Shown piece after piece: positions 11,370 through 22,735 of a DNA stretch of 64,000 bases. Origin of the DNA: Larix kaempferi (Eukaryota > Streptophyta > Pinopsida > Pinales > Pinaceae); contig BSBM01000361.1 in the NCBI GenBank assembly GCA_027924585.1, positions 41,866,501-41,930,500 on the forward strand. Reading direction: 5' to 3'. The notes under the pieces are model-generated. The model was not told the DNA's origin and ran no database searches. It was given only the letters and a program-made list of their open reading frames with translations. Made by a program: the position numbers and the translations under genes. Numbering within the stretch: the first letter of the stretch is position 1; every line of letters begins with the position of its first letter.

Positions 11370-12124
11370 TGTTAGGATATTCCTATACTCCATCCTAGTC
11401 CTACTAGATTTTCAGTCTTTTAGGGTTTGCAAGCATTCTAGGGTTTTCATGCATTTCCAGTCATCAGTCCCAGCACCTATCCCTCAGTTAGCTAGCCTCC
11501 GGAGCTTCTTCCTGATGAGTTTCAGCCCTCCTAGTGCCTAGTGCGCCCTCCTTTCACCTACTGCATGAGAGAGGTGCACTTCTTCACCTACCAGTCCAAT
11601 TATGTTCAGTTAACAGATTTCTCTCCCTGATTTTAGGCTTGACTCACTCTTTACTGACCTTATCACTCCGATGGACCTCCAGTGTGACCAGATAGGCTGT
11701 TCTGATTCCAGTTAGCTCCATGAGCGCCCTCCACTGAGCCTCCTTCACTAGATTAGTGCTTCCATGTGCCAGTTACACCTGCCACATTCAATTAGACTCA
11801 GTTTGACTGCTGGTTGACTATTACTTGTGCATTGATGACTTCACTAATGATGAGTTGGACTCCTAGTTATGACTTGATGACACTCCACTGATTATGGATC
11901 TTTCCATGTAGGCTAATTCGAATCACACCTAGTGTATTCGAATCCTGAGCATTGTATATTTACCTTTTCACTATTTAGATTAATGCAACATGTGTAATTA
12001 TTCTGCCTCTATCTAAGCTCCTTTGGATCTGTGTTCTTCTGCTCTATTATTTTTCTGTCATTCCTAAATTCTTTCATTTTGAGGTTTACATCATCTCTTT
12101 GGATCTATTGTGAGCATCTTCACA
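11370..12124 (+). mobile_element. 3' LTR of the Copia-like element
   Basis: This runs from TGTTAGGATATTCC to CATCTTCACA and pairs with the LTR at 8526-9308. The duplicated target AGTTT follows at 12125-12129. The main differences from the 5' copy are a short deletion near 11415 and scattered substitutions. Confidence 0.93.
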
Positions 12125-12289
12125 AGTTTTCTTTAATTTGATTAGAAATTAGATGATCTTTTTACTTTCTAAGTATAAATTAGGAATAAACCCTTTAGAG
12201 ACTCTCTTCTAGAGAGCACAAGGTAGAAGGACCTTAATTATGCAATAAATAGCTAATCTAAACATACTGAGGGTTGTTTTAAGCACCTT

Positions 12290-12935
12290 TTGTTGCCTAT
12301 TTCTCCTCGGTTGGCCTATGTGGGCTATGGCATCACTAACTCATAGAATAGCGGCCAACGAGCACCTAGTTATCACATTGTCCATGAAACGTTTCTTTCA
12401 ATAGCTTGAGTGGGAGGGCCTTTTCTATTTTTTTAACCATGGAAGCAGTGTACTCCTTCAAATCACCATCTGATCTACTTACTCTTGATTAACTTGAAGA
12501 GGATATAACCTCTTCAATATGAACCATTCCTCTTGATCTTGAGGTAGTGGTATTTCATTTTACATTTACATTGTTGATGGCATGTTTGCAGTCAGCCTAC
12601 ATATTGGTTGCTCTTAGAAGTTGGGTCTAACTCATCTTGCGGATCTCCATCCCTAAATGATCCACATAATGAATGTCACTTTCAAGCAACATCTAGTAAT
12701 GCTTTACATCAGCAATGTTATTGCCAACAACATTGCACATGTCGAGAAGCTTCATTATGTCATCAAGGCCATCGTTAATGCAATTGGAATTGGATTTAGT
12801 GAGAGAGTGAGTGTTGGAATATGCAAAGAGAATGACATCCAGAGAAGCATTAAACCATTGTGTAGAAGGATTTCTTAAACGATCAACAAATTCCATAACT
12901 CCCATGGATTTTTCTTGTAATATATCATTTTTCAT
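12290..12935 (-). pseudogene. Possible BPS1-like (BYPASS1-related) gene fragment
   Basis: The minus-strand frame 12935-12693 (80 codons) contains DGLDDIMKLLDMCNVVGNNI, which resembles the YLDxSVKLLDxCN helix conserved in plant BPS1-related proteins. After a TAG the same frame continues with MLLESDIHYV and, further on, KKIEKALPLKLL, with more stops. No complete N-terminus is visible. BPS1 proteins affect root-to-shoot signalling, but this copy is plainly dead. A chance match is possible because the recognisable block is short. Confidence 0.4.
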
Positions 12936-13009
12936 ACTAGATTAACATGTAATATATCAATTTTCATAGCATATTAACTTGTGTGAAATCATGCATGCCA
13001 ATTTTGTAA

Positions 13010-13622
13010 TAAATGCACTAAATCATAAGGAAAGAAGACTAAACAACAATGCAATTTTTGTGGGTGGGATGGTCTTATGGAATCTAATTTTTTCAAGAAT
13101 ATGGAAGCCTTGGAAGCAACAATGAAGAAGTATAACATCAATGTTGATTTTTCTTGTAACTTTTCTTCTCATGGACATGTAATTTCTTTTTATGTTTTTT
13201 CCTTTAATGCATCTTATTCTAATGAGTGGCTCATTGATTCTAGATAATATTATCATATGGATAAGGATGAATATATTTTTTGTGCTCTAAATGAATGTAA
13301 AACCAAACAAATATTTGTTGGTGATGATAAATATCTGATCTTTGTAGGACCTATAATAGTTCAAATAGATTATGGTCATTTCCCTACAACTTAGAATTCC
13401 TTAGATGATGGTCATTTCACTTTGTCAGAAATATTATTTGAGATTGCATTCTCAAAGTGCTCCTTTTTGCTACAAATGATTAAATTTTCTAAACTTTAAT
13501 ATATATCCATAGTTTAGGAATTTGTCATTAATGGGTGATATGTTCTAATTCCTCCTTACTTCTCTTATTGTGTCACCTTTGTAAATCCTTCAATCCTATC
13601 CCAAGTTGTTCAAAAGGGAGGA
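13010..13622 (+). pseudogene. Internally deleted Ty1/Copia polyprotein remnant (unit A copy)
   Basis: The start matches 25600-26000 nearly base for base: knuckle-like CNFCGW, then the protease remnant NEWLIDS. At about 13400 it jumps to sequence matching 29350-29551, just after RNase H. Integrase and RT are therefore deleted, and the segment ends in the tract AAAAGGGAGGA before the LTR. It is the unit A counterpart of the longer Copia copy at 24660-29551. Confidence 0.8.
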
Positions 13623-14210
13623 TGTTAGAATTATTTAGACACGTAGGAGTTAGTTAAAATCAACTTGGTCTAATATGTCTTTAGGTAGTGTGTTTCTTTA
13701 TTTTGCATTAGTATGCATTTGTACTAAACTAATCCAATGGTCACAATATGCTCTAGACATAGAGTGATGTGACGATTCATTTTCACTTTGATCTTAATGA
13801 ATTTAGATCCATGGTTTAACACTCGATTGGTGGATGATCTCTACTTGAAGAGCATGGATGGTCATTTTCTTAATGATCAATTGTGAGAAAATACTATGTA
13901 AATTATTTTTGTTCCTACATTAAAGTGGTCATAATGGTTAAGAACGTGTGTTTCATCCTAAAAATTCATTGGTTCAAATTCGAAGGGGGGTGGGGTATGT
14001 ACACTTTCGTAGACTTTAGCAATCAATTAGTAATCAAATCACTACTTAGAGCCATGACCTTAAAATAAAATCATGAACATTATTATTACTATTATTATTA
14101 TGATTATTCTACCTCATGTAGCTATTTGGATGAGGTTGTGGACCATTTCCCTCTTTGAGAGTTTTAACCATGTAAAACATTGGTGTATTGATCTATGATC
14201 TATTTAATCA
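13623..14210 (+). mobile_element. 3' LTR of Copia remnant, unit A
   Basis: It begins TGTTAGAATTATTTAGACAC and ends ATTTAATCA. It aligns over its full length with 29552-30181, including the internal ATT/ATC simple repeat. The LTR is about 590 bp and no 5' partner is present. Confidence 0.8.
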
Positions 14211-14720
14211 AACAAATTTATCATCAATGATGACTAAATGAATTTGTTAAAATTGTCTACCCTAAATATCATACACCTTTTTGGGATTTGGAGCAACAAG
14301 TAACATGATAAATTATACTATAAATATGTAGCATTAGTATGAATACAAATGAGTTCGCTAAAAAAGCTAAAAAACCTTTTCTAGCATCTTGCATATTTCT
14401 TATATATTATAACTTAGGTTAAAAACTACCTTTCAAAGCTACAAACTTCCATCCCATTATATTAATTAATTCAATTATAAAATTGATTAAAAAAATATTA
14501 AATAATGATGAAAATCAAACTATAAAATCCATCCACTTTATAATGGGAGACTATAGTTTTCCAAAAGAATAAATAAATAAAACACAATTCTCACTTCTAG
14601 CAAGAGTATTCAATCTTCTCTAGTCTTTATTTTTTTTTCCAAGAAAAAAAAACTGTACTTTTGTTATTATATCAATGAAAAGTATACCTCTATGCTTTGT
14701 TCGGAGAGATTCTCTCTGAA
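14211..14720. other. AT-rich spacer between Copia LTR and tandem array
   Basis: No gene is visible. This stretch has no counterpart in unit B, where the LTR is followed immediately by the array. Confidence 0.45.
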
Positions 14721-16110
14721 ACAATAATCCCCACCTAATCAAACGGCCAAATAACTACAAAATATGCCTCTCAAACCGAGTACTATACTATTATGTCAAT
14801 ATCTACTCTTATATGCAATGGATTCCTAATAGGAAATTTCAATCACATATATCATCAATGTTCCGTAATCCCTTATCTTAGATGTAATGGATTCCTAAGA
14901 GTAAGTAAATTTCATTTAGACATAGATCTCAAATTTTGTATCCAAAGCAAATAAGGCAAAAATGACTACAAAACAAATTTTACAAGAAAATAGGATGCCA
15001 TATCATACAGAATAACAACTTATCATCTTAGATGCAATGGATTTCTAACCATAAGTAAATTTCATTTAAACATATATCTTCAATTTTGTATCCAAAGAAA
15101 ATAAGGAAAAAATGACTACAAAACAAATTTTACAAGAAAATAGGACGCCATATCATACAGAATAACAACCTACAATGCACATAGAAATAAAAATATAATT
15201 AAAACCTTGCATATTAACTAAGTACTCATAAATAATGAAACCATTCAAATCCAAGTAAAATATTTCAAACCCAGTACTCTCTGTCAATATCTACAAAATA
15301 ACTACAAAATATGCCTCACCTACAAAATATGGCTCTCAAACCCAGTACTATTTCTGTCAATATCTAATCTTACATGAAATGGATTCCTAAGAGGAAATTT
15401 CAATCACATATATCATTAGTCTTCCGTAAACCCTCATCTTATATACAATGGATTCCTAACAGTAAGTAAATTTCATTCACACATATATCTCCAATTTTGT
15501 ATCCAAAGCAAATAAAGCAAAAATGACTACAAAACAAATTTTACAAGAAAATAGGACGCCATATCATACAGAATAACAAATTATCATCTTAAATGCAATG
15601 GATTCCTAACAGAAAGTAAATTTCATTCAGACATATATCTCCAATTTTGTATCCAAAGCAAATAACGCAAATGACTACAAAACAAATTTTAAAAGAAAAT
15701 AGAACACCGTATCATACAGAATAACAACCTACAATGCACATAAAAATATAAATATAATTAAAACCTTGCAAATTAACTAAATACTCATAAATAAATAATG
15801 AAATCAGATCAAAAAAATATTTCAAACAAAGTACTATACTCTTCTGTCAATATCTACAAAATAACTGCAAAATATACCTCTCAAACCCAGTACTATACTT
15901 TTCTATCAATATCTAATCTTACATGCAACGGATTCCTAACAGAAAATTTCAATCACATAGATCATCAATCTTCCGTAATCCCTCATCTGAGATGCAAAGG
16001 ATTCCCAACCGTAAATAAATTTCATTGAGACATATATCTCCAATTTTGTATCCAAAGCAAATAAGGCAAAAATTACTTTAAAAAAATGATTAAACTGCAA
16101 TTTAATGTAA
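14720..16110. repeat. Tandem array downstream of the F-box gene, unit A
   Basis: Degenerate units of several hundred bases repeat landmarks in the same order: ATGCCTCTCAAACC, AGTACTATACT, TCTGTCAATATCTA, TGCAATGGATTCCTAA, CTCCAATTTTGTATCCAAAG and CCATATCATACAGAATAACA. Landmark blocks recur near 14810-15020, 15020-15180, 15340-15580, 15590-15740 and 15830-16060. The expanded version of the array is at 30182-32700. Confidence 0.85.
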
Positions 16111-16124
16111 GACAATTTCAATAT

Positions 16125-16130
16125 TTTATT
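16125..16130 (-). terminator. Poly(A) signal AATAAA of the F-box gene
   Basis: AATAAA on the minus strand, about 40 bases after the F-box stop codon. In the unit B copy the surrounding 32-bp segment is triplicated (32716-32800). Confidence 0.55.
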
Positions 16131-16169
16131 AAACCCATTGCCTTCTAACTGCTTATAACTTTCTCATGA

Positions 16170-17539
16170 CTAATATTCGGTTACACGTACTCCTGCTGGA
16201 GCCGAGGCTCTTCTGAAATTGGAATCTAGCAGTCTCCGTAAAAGCTGGATGTACTTTTGGTGCTTCCCAACTTCCTCTGATGGTATATGAACATCCATGG
16301 TTTGAAGAGCAGGGGAATTCTCAAGCAACCAGCACAACACACCGATTTCCTTCTCATTGTAATTGCCAAGATACGAGTCAACCGTCTGAAGATTGAGAAG
16401 TGGAGACTCTAAACTTGCTGGAATGAGATCCCTGGTCAAATGCTGCATTAAATATCAAACGCAAAACCAATCAGTACCCAAAATGCATAGTCAAAATTCC
16501 TTCTTAACACAAACATATAAATATTTCATACCAAAGCAATCTTGCACACTACTCGTTCATATATACACAGTCGTTCAAGATGAGGAAGCCTTTCGAGCAG
16601 GTTGATAATAGGAATATCCATACTGCTTTGATGAAAAGATAACTTTTTCAGGAATTTGAATGTTCCCATCATCTCCAAAAAATTGTCCGTCGATAAATTG
16701 TTTGCAGCAAGTTCAGACAATGACATGTGAATCACATTACTTCCCCGCTGCAGCTCGAGGAACCGAACTCTGGAAGAGAGACCCTGAAACAAGAGCCCAT
16801 TCACTCTCAGATCCTCTGTATGCGCTTCGTACGTGAGATGTGTAAGCTTCGGGCAATTGACGGTTAAAACTTCTACCGGGTGCACAATCAAGAAAATCAG
16901 TTCTTTAATGTTAGAAGCAGAAATGGTGATCTTCTGCGGCACATAGCAATAGCGTAGATCAAGAATCTCGAGAAGCGGGCAATGAGAAAGAAATAGGGCT
17001 AAACTGTCATCTCTGAATTCCACTTGGTTGAAGTAGCAATCAGTCAGATGGTTGAATCCACCAAAACCGGTTGGAATTTTGGAGAGAACGTAGTCGTAGA
17101 GTATAAGGCTACTGAGACGATTACAGGAGAAAAGGGACGGAGGGACGGGGCCTCGGAAAGGGAAGGGGCGTCGGAAATGGCGAATAGAGAGGTGTTCGAC
17201 CTTCTTTGAAGCTACACATTGCACCCATTTCCATACATTCTCGTAGCTAAACTGCAAGTCGTTTGAAGAATACAGATCGAAGGTTTTGAGATCAGAGGAA
17301 TGCACGAGCAGAATGTTGGAGATTATATTCTCCACTCTTGCCATACATAGTCCATCGGGTATGACCGGACCAATAAGGAGATCGGGGGAGACAGTGAGCT
17401 TGGGAATTCGAGTGTACAGGTATCTCCATCTCTGGGAGAGAACGGAAGATCTAACTGCCTCTTTAATTGGGACATACGAAAGGATGAAGCACAGCAAGTG
17501 ATCTGGAAGCTTGGAGAATAAATCTGAAGCAGGCGCCAT
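16170..17539 (-). CDS. F-box/LRR-repeat protein (two exons, 426 aa)
   Basis: Exon 1 runs 17539-16532 (336 codons), followed by an 89-bp intron 16531-16443 with donor GTATGAAA and acceptor TTTAATGCAG. Exon 2 is 16442-16170 (90 codons plus stop). The phase is 0 at the junction, which joins the LRR part to the tail. Residues 7-48 are an F-box (LFSKLPDHLLCFILSYV, then LSQRWRYL with the conserved Trp38). Leu-rich repeats follow, for example LFLSHCPLLEILDLRYC and LLERLPHLERLCIYE. The C-terminus (SPALQTMDVHIPSE) resembles the FBD region. Such proteins recruit substrates to SCF ubiquitin ligases through SKP1; the substrate is unknown. The length suits the family. The unit B copy (32819-35047) is a pseudogene, so this is the only working copy here. 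Confidence 0.9.
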
Positions 17540-17649
17540 AATAGCAGAGGTATCTATTAGGGTTACAATAAAAACGCGAGCGAAGAATTTCGGAGAAATG
17601 GGTAGGTTTGGATGGGATGATTTCTTAGGTGCATCGATGAGATGTTTGC

Positions 17650-17656
17650 TTTTATA
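17650..17656 (-). promoter_or_regulatory. TATA box of the F-box gene
   Basis: TATAAAA on the minus strand within CTATAAAAGC, 111 bases upstream of the ATG. That leaves room for a short 5' UTR. The same box and flank are kept at 35165-35171 in front of the dead copy. Confidence 0.6.
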
Positions 17657-17699
17657 GTAGATATGAAAAAGTTAGGGATCACTATATTACAGTAAACCT

Positions 17700-18480
17700 T
17701 CCTCGATATTATATTATTATTATTTATTTATTTATTTTTATATTTATGGGAGAAAAGAACTCTTCTCCACCCTTGCTCTACTATGTTCCTATTTGCTATT
17801 TATTTTATTTGTTATTTTTATTTTTTACTATAGAAATGCGCTTTCTCAGGAGCAATAACCATTATGAAGGGAGTTAGTTAGTTAACGGTGGGAAGTTTTT
17901 AATTTCTTTTGTCATTTTTTATTAATTATAATGTATTTTTAATTATAAAAATGAATGGAATGTTTTTAAAAAAAAATTAATTCCAACAATTTATATTTAC
18001 AATTTCAATCATTTTAATAGAATTAACTATTAAATTTTGTGAAAATGATTTAAAATATACAACCAAAAAGTAGTAGGACTAATATATTGGGCAAAGTTTG
18101 GTTGGGACGGTGGCTTTTCATTTTGCAAAAGTGACCATTTTGATGGTAGAAATGGATTCAACACCATCAAAAAACCGGGGGCACCCAAAATTTTAGAGTT
18201 TAAGAGATGTAACCACGAATTTTAAAAAATTTTATCGAATTTTTTCAAAATCATGCCAGAAAAATAGTTTGAAATGGTAGAATTTTTAGACTATGCTCAA
18301 ATTAATTTGTCTCTTGTCAATTGTTATAATAGTAAATTATAGCAATTTTTATTTATTTATATGGAGTTATGAATTCATTTCCTAGTCAAAAGGGTTTTGA
18401 ATTATAATGATTTGAATTCCATTTTGTATTAATTAGAATTTATTATTTGACTAAAAGTTTTAATTGTTTTGTTTTATTTA
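17700..18480. other. F-box upstream spacer, duplicated in unit B
   Basis: AT-rich sequence without frames. It aligns in order with 35210-35930, which supports a segmental duplication rather than two independent gene copies. Confidence 0.7.
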
Positions 18481-18960
18481 TAATATTTAGAATTGTTTTA
18501 GGGAGTGACTTAATAAGTGGACAAATTATTTTTTTCCATTCATTCTTAATTAGAATTGTAATAAAGAATGAGTTAATAAGTGGACAAACTTATCTTTTTA
18601 TTGACTTTTTTAGGGTGACAAAGTATGGTGAAAAGGGCATAAGAAAAAGTTCCACCTTGAACCACTTATTTATTCATGCTTTCAACCATCCAAATCATCT
18701 TAAATGTACCAAAACCCAGGCTACAAAATTTCCAAATTCATGTTGAACTATAACTTGTGCAATTACGAAGGGTGAAGCACAAAAAATGTCATTTGGAAGC
18801 TTGGAAAATAAATCTAAAGCAGGTGCCACGATAGGTAAGTGAGTGAATGGAAAAGAGAGGCAAAGGTAACTACTGCCAAGATAAGAAACGCCCAAATGAA
18901 ATGAATAAATTCATAGAGAAAAATGGGTAAATTATGATAGGATGATTAATTTAGACAAAA
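18440..18960 (-). repeat. Spacer repeat unit 1 carrying a truncated F-box start (unit A)
   Basis: The unit begins with TTTAGGGAGTGACTTAATAA and AAGTGGACAAA. It includes, on the minus strand at about 18770-18830, the first ~20 codons of an F-box gene (APALDLFSKLPN) with the Met codon changed to a non-start. The homology breaks after about 20 codons. Further units lie at 19000-19343 with 20736-20815, 35930-36460 and 36500-36905. Confidence 0.75.
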
Positions 18961-18999
18961 TACCTATAATTTCAAATCCAATTCACCTATCAAAATTTT

Positions 19000-19343
19000 C
19001 CATTCATTATTAATTAGAATTGTAATAAAGAATGAGTTAATAAGTGGACAAACTTATCATTTTATCTATTTTTTTTAGGTGAGAAGGTATGGTGAAAAAG
19101 GCACAAGGAAAAGTTCCACCTTGAACCACTCATTTATTCATGTTTTCAATAATCCAAATAAATTTAAATGTACCAAAACCCCTACATGCAAATTTCCATG
19201 TTGATGTTGAACTATAACTATAACTTGTGCAATGATTTTAAGGATGAAGCACAAAAAATGTCATTTGAAAGCTTGGAAAATAAATCTGAAGCAGGCGCCA
19301 TGAAAAGCAAGTCACTGAATGGAAAAGGGAGGCACAAGCAACT
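19000..19343 (-). repeat. Spacer repeat unit 2 with F-box start fragment, split by a solo LTR
   Basis: Same arrangement as unit 1. The F-box fragment lies near 19240-19300 and keeps GCCAT, so an ATG is present on the minus strand, but coding homology is lost within about 20 codons. The unit continues after the LTR at 20736 with AACACACAAATGAATAAATT, matching 18885-18915. Confidence 0.75.
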
Positions 19344-19348
19344 ACTAC

Positions 19349-20735
19349 TGTAATATCCCGATTTTGACCCCATTGCATTAAAATGTAAATGATGTAATAT
19401 TATTATAAAATCATGGTGAGGAGCTCAAGGCCAAGGCCCCACCATCGATTTAGTGATGCATATGTTTTACGTGCTAGCCAGGCACATTGGAATTGCAAAT
19501 ATCATGTAAATATGCATTTTAATAAAATAGCCACAACTGGCTATGCAATGCAACAAGAGATGGGGGCATGGTTTTACAAGGAATTGAGAGGGAAACATTC
19601 AAACCCTTGGATCCACTCAAGTCAAGCCAAGTGTCAATGAGAGAACCCATAAAACCCTCAACTACCCATGTTGACTTTTGTACCCAATCATTCATTTCTC
19701 GCAAGAGTTGGTTGAAATGGTTAATGCCTTGGGGAATGGGAGGTATGGCTATCCAAATTCGGGTATGGGCAAGCCACGCTGCATGGAAAATCATTTTTGG
19801 ATTCTTGGGCAAGAAAATAGCCACGAAATTGTCCCCCAAGCCATTCTTCACCTATCCATTTTGCTATCTCATGAGTTTGGAGCTTCCTGGACGTTTTCCT
19901 CCATGGTTTTTCTATGTTTTCCTTCACTCTCAGCTGGGAGAAGGGTGTTTTGGTGTTATATACCAGTGGGGAAGAAGGGGAATTGAATTGGAGTTCCATA
20001 GAGATCGTTTTGGCTATTGAATGCTTAGATAGTTGTGGGAGAAATCGTTTTCCTCCCTGTGATTGTTTTTTCCCATCCCACAATCTGTTTTTGGTTGGAA
20101 ATGATTTGGGGAAAACCCATGGCCATCTTGTTTCTAAATCCCATTGTTAAAATGTGTACCCATGCCCAATTTTTGAGTTGTTGTGTATAAGAGAATGTTG
20201 TGGTTGAGATGGGTATCCATTGTTTTGGCTTGAGCTTGAGTGCAAACATCCAAAAATGAAGAGGGTTCAGATTTAGCCTGATAAACCCAACTGTGGGATG
20301 GCTTGGATTAGATGCAGTGATTATTTGGATATGTATGAGTATGAATGTCCCATTTTCCTTGTAGAAATCATGCCCAGCTCGGGGGTGGTCTCTAAGTGCT
20401 GAAAGAATACAGGTTGGGAAGAGACCTGCGGTTGGGTGGAATGTTGCAGCGACATAGCTAGTTGCTTGGGACAATTTCACAATGAAGATGAGTATATTCT
20501 TTATGTGTATTTACTTCTGCAATGTTTTTATTTAATGATTGTATTGATATGCTATATGCATGAGAAATGTGTGTGGATGGTCTTTTATTCCACTGTGGAT
20601 ATTTACTTGATTTGCATGTGCACACTTTAGATTTTATTTGTATGAATCTAATAAATGGGCTAAGTTATGTAAAAGCCCCAAAATTTGGCATCATGTTCCC
20701 TTCTTCGAATTGGATACACGGGAGGGGACATGACA
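19349..20735 (+). mobile_element. Solo LTR of a Ty3-type element with 5-bp target duplication
   Basis: It starts TGTAATATCCCGATTTTGACCC and ends GGAGGGGACATGACA; 1387 bp. ACTAC flanks it at 19344-19348 and 20736-20740, a perfect target duplication with no interior sequence, so it is a solo LTR formed by LTR-LTR recombination. It belongs to the same family as the LTRs at 45105-46251 and 46721-48354, sharing the start, a GGAGCTCAAGGCCAAGGCCC block and the GGGGACRTGACA end. Several overlapping open frames on both strands inside it are not genes. Confidence 0.92.
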
Positions 20736-20740
20736 ACTAC

Positions 20741-21235
20741 CAAGAGAAGAAACACACAAATGAATAAATTCAGAGAAACATAGGTAAATTATGATAGGAT
20801 GATGCTTTTAGCCAAGAGACCTATAATTTCAAATCCAACTCATCTATCAAAATTTGACGGTTTAAACAATTTTCCAATACATTTTCATTGAGTTTATTGG
20901 ATTTGTCACCAGTGAAATCACCGCGTGACGTGATAGACAATATATCAAATTCTATTCCTCTAAGAGCGGATATTGGCATTATAAATCTCTGAATCAAGGA
21001 GATGCGTGAAGATGAGCATAAATTGGAAGCACTGGGTGTAGAAACAGAGCTTCAAGATGATGACAAATAAGATTAAAATAGCAATTTCGATGGCATATTC
21101 ACTGTTGGGCGATGAACGGGGCTACCTGTTAATCCCCATTTGAAATTGCGACGCAAAAATCCACAACAATGAGCGTTAGAATAAATACCAGAACAAAATC
21201 CACTACGGATCTTTCTTCGACTCTAAAACCGTTTC
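20741..21235. other. Conserved tail of duplicated segment (unit A)
   Basis: 20850-21000 aligns with 36900-37036 and 21000-21235 aligns with 38154-38410. Shared words include GAGTTTATTGGATTTGTCACC, TGGGTGTAGAAACAGA and CTTCAAGATGATGACAAATAAG. There is no gene in it, but it is the end marker of the segmental duplication. Confidence 0.75.
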
Positions 21236-21242
21236 CACAACT

Positions 21243-22733
21243 CCACTACGGATGGTCGTCGACGATGAATCAGAAGAAAGTACTCCAACCATGACAAAGG
21301 TCATTGAAGAATCCAGCGATGAGAAAGAAAAAAAAGATGGCGGAACTTAGGCAACATCAAGAGGAAAAAGGAAGGAGCCATGATGCTCAGTACAAGAGAA
21401 AGCACAGAAAATGAAGTAGAAAGCCACAAAGCTCACATCGGAAACAAAGTTGCATGATGATGATTATGAGATTATCGTGAGTAGGGTCAGCGCACACATT
21501 GAAGATGCGCTCTCCCTAAAAGACAACAAAAACTTCGAGATTCAAGCGATTTTACAAGAAAATCTCACCATGTTGTAGGGCATAGCGAAGAAGATCGAAC
21601 AAGTCCAGCGAGACTTTATTCGGGAATCTGATTTAGAAGGAAGATCAGGTTACACACCTCAACAGAATAAAAAACCATTAGCTCTAACCATGGCACCGCG
21701 ACTACGCATCAACCCGCTAAGTGTAATTTTTCCAAGCGATGAATTAGCTGCAGGAGCATAGAGACTAGCACATGTGGATATTGATATTGCGATGTTGCCA
21801 CTGGAAGGTCTACATAATCTGCACTTGCAGGTTGTGGAGGAAATACATGACAGAGATATGGTGACTTTGATCCAACACTAGGATTTAGAAGCAAACTATA
21901 AACAGTTGCAAGAAGAAAGTGTGCAAAAGGCTAAGGAACTTGAAAGTACACATGAGTAGTGCCGAAGAATAGAGGAGAGTGTTGCTTCAGTATGCACAGA
22001 GATACCAGAGTGTGACGAGCATCCAGAACTCGTAGATACCATCATTAATATTGGCTCTGTAGTAAGCGATCTTAACGCTGAAATGGCTGACATGGCTGAC
22101 AGAACACACAGAAAAGCTTGCCAACATGGAAGCACAGAACATCCCTAACACACCACCAGATCAAACAGAAATTAGAGCAGCAGAAGTGAAGGTTACCGCA
22201 TAAAATATATCCAATGGAATAGCTAAGTGCCAGAACTTACTGGATGAAGCAACCAGAGTATGGACTATTCTACAAGAGAACCCTAAGCTGCTGTAGGTCC
22301 AAAACAATTTACAACAAACACAAGCAAAGTTAGATTCTCTAAATGCATAGATGAAGACCCTCCCAGCAAGGGAGAGATTTCGACAATTTGCGGAAGTCAA
22401 GGAACTAAAGAAAGAACTCCAAGTTTTGAGAGAAAGGGAGGCTGACCAATCGGCCAAGTCACAGCCCCTACACGAAGAAGCTCTTTCCATTTCACAAGTG
22501 ATTGAAGAAAAATTGCAGGAACTCCGCAAATTGGAGACGACAGTGCAAGAACAGGCTAAGGAAGACCTGTCACTGAAAATGTTGAAAACTGTCAAGGTAG
22601 CTGAGTAGGAAACTAAGGACACAATTATGAAGCAAAGCGCAACTTATCAGGAATTCACTGCAAAGATAGCTCAGCAAGGAGAAGCACAAGCTAGTGAACC
22701 TACTGAGAGTGGCTCGGGGATGAGCCACATGTA
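21243..22733 (+). pseudogene. Coiled-coil retroelement ORF, ~11 stops and one frameshift
   Basis: A plus-strand reading from 21243, shifting frame near 22090, gives about 490 residues. The start is acidic (MVVDDESEES), the middle is KLTSETKLHDDDYEII... and the C-terminal ~200 residues are clear heptad-like coiled coil (for example VKELKKELQVLREREADQ; VIEEKLQELRKLETTVQEQA). The ending GSGMSHM lies directly before the LTR at 22736. Nine of about 11 in-frame stops are TAG at positions where Gln suits the context. No gag knuckle, protease or pol motif is present. It ends against an LTR, so it is probably the 3' ORF of a large retroelement. It is broadly like the 58195-61159 pseudogene in having a coiled-coil tail. 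Confidence 0.6.
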
Positions 22734-22735
22734 AG

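Larger units (their letters stand above)
8526..12124 (+). mobile_element. Complete non-autonomous Copia-like LTR retrotransposon (gag-protease only)
   Basis: Two near-identical LTRs flank a 2.06-kb interior and the whole is bracketed by a perfect 5-bp duplication, AGTTT at 8521-8525 and 12125-12129. The interior has, in order: PBS, gag with a UBN2-like region and a CCHC knuckle, a Copia-type protease with DSGA, an acidic tail and a polypurine tract. Integrase and reverse transcriptase are absent and there is no scar of a simple internal frame break, so mobility would depend on an autonomous partner. Similar LTRs and the clean duplication mark it as one of the youngest insertions in the window. 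Confidence 0.9.

Noticed and set aside
17024-17501. Plus-strand frames over the F-box gene
   Set aside because: Antisense frames of a well-supported coding region without their own motifs.
16526-17539. A single-exon 337-residue F-box protein ending at 16526
   Set aside because: A good donor lies one codon before that end and a good acceptor 89 bases on; the spliced product joins in phase to a conserved C-terminal region.
19413-20480. Several overlapping open frames of 75-151 codons on both strands
   Set aside because: All lie inside the solo LTR, overlap one another on opposite strands, show no domain, and are explained by GC-richer LTR sequence.
22161-22622. 153-codon minus-strand Cys/Ser-rich frame
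   Set aside because: Antisense of the coiled-coil ORF; the plus strand has heptad structure and abuts the LTR, while the minus frame has no domain.
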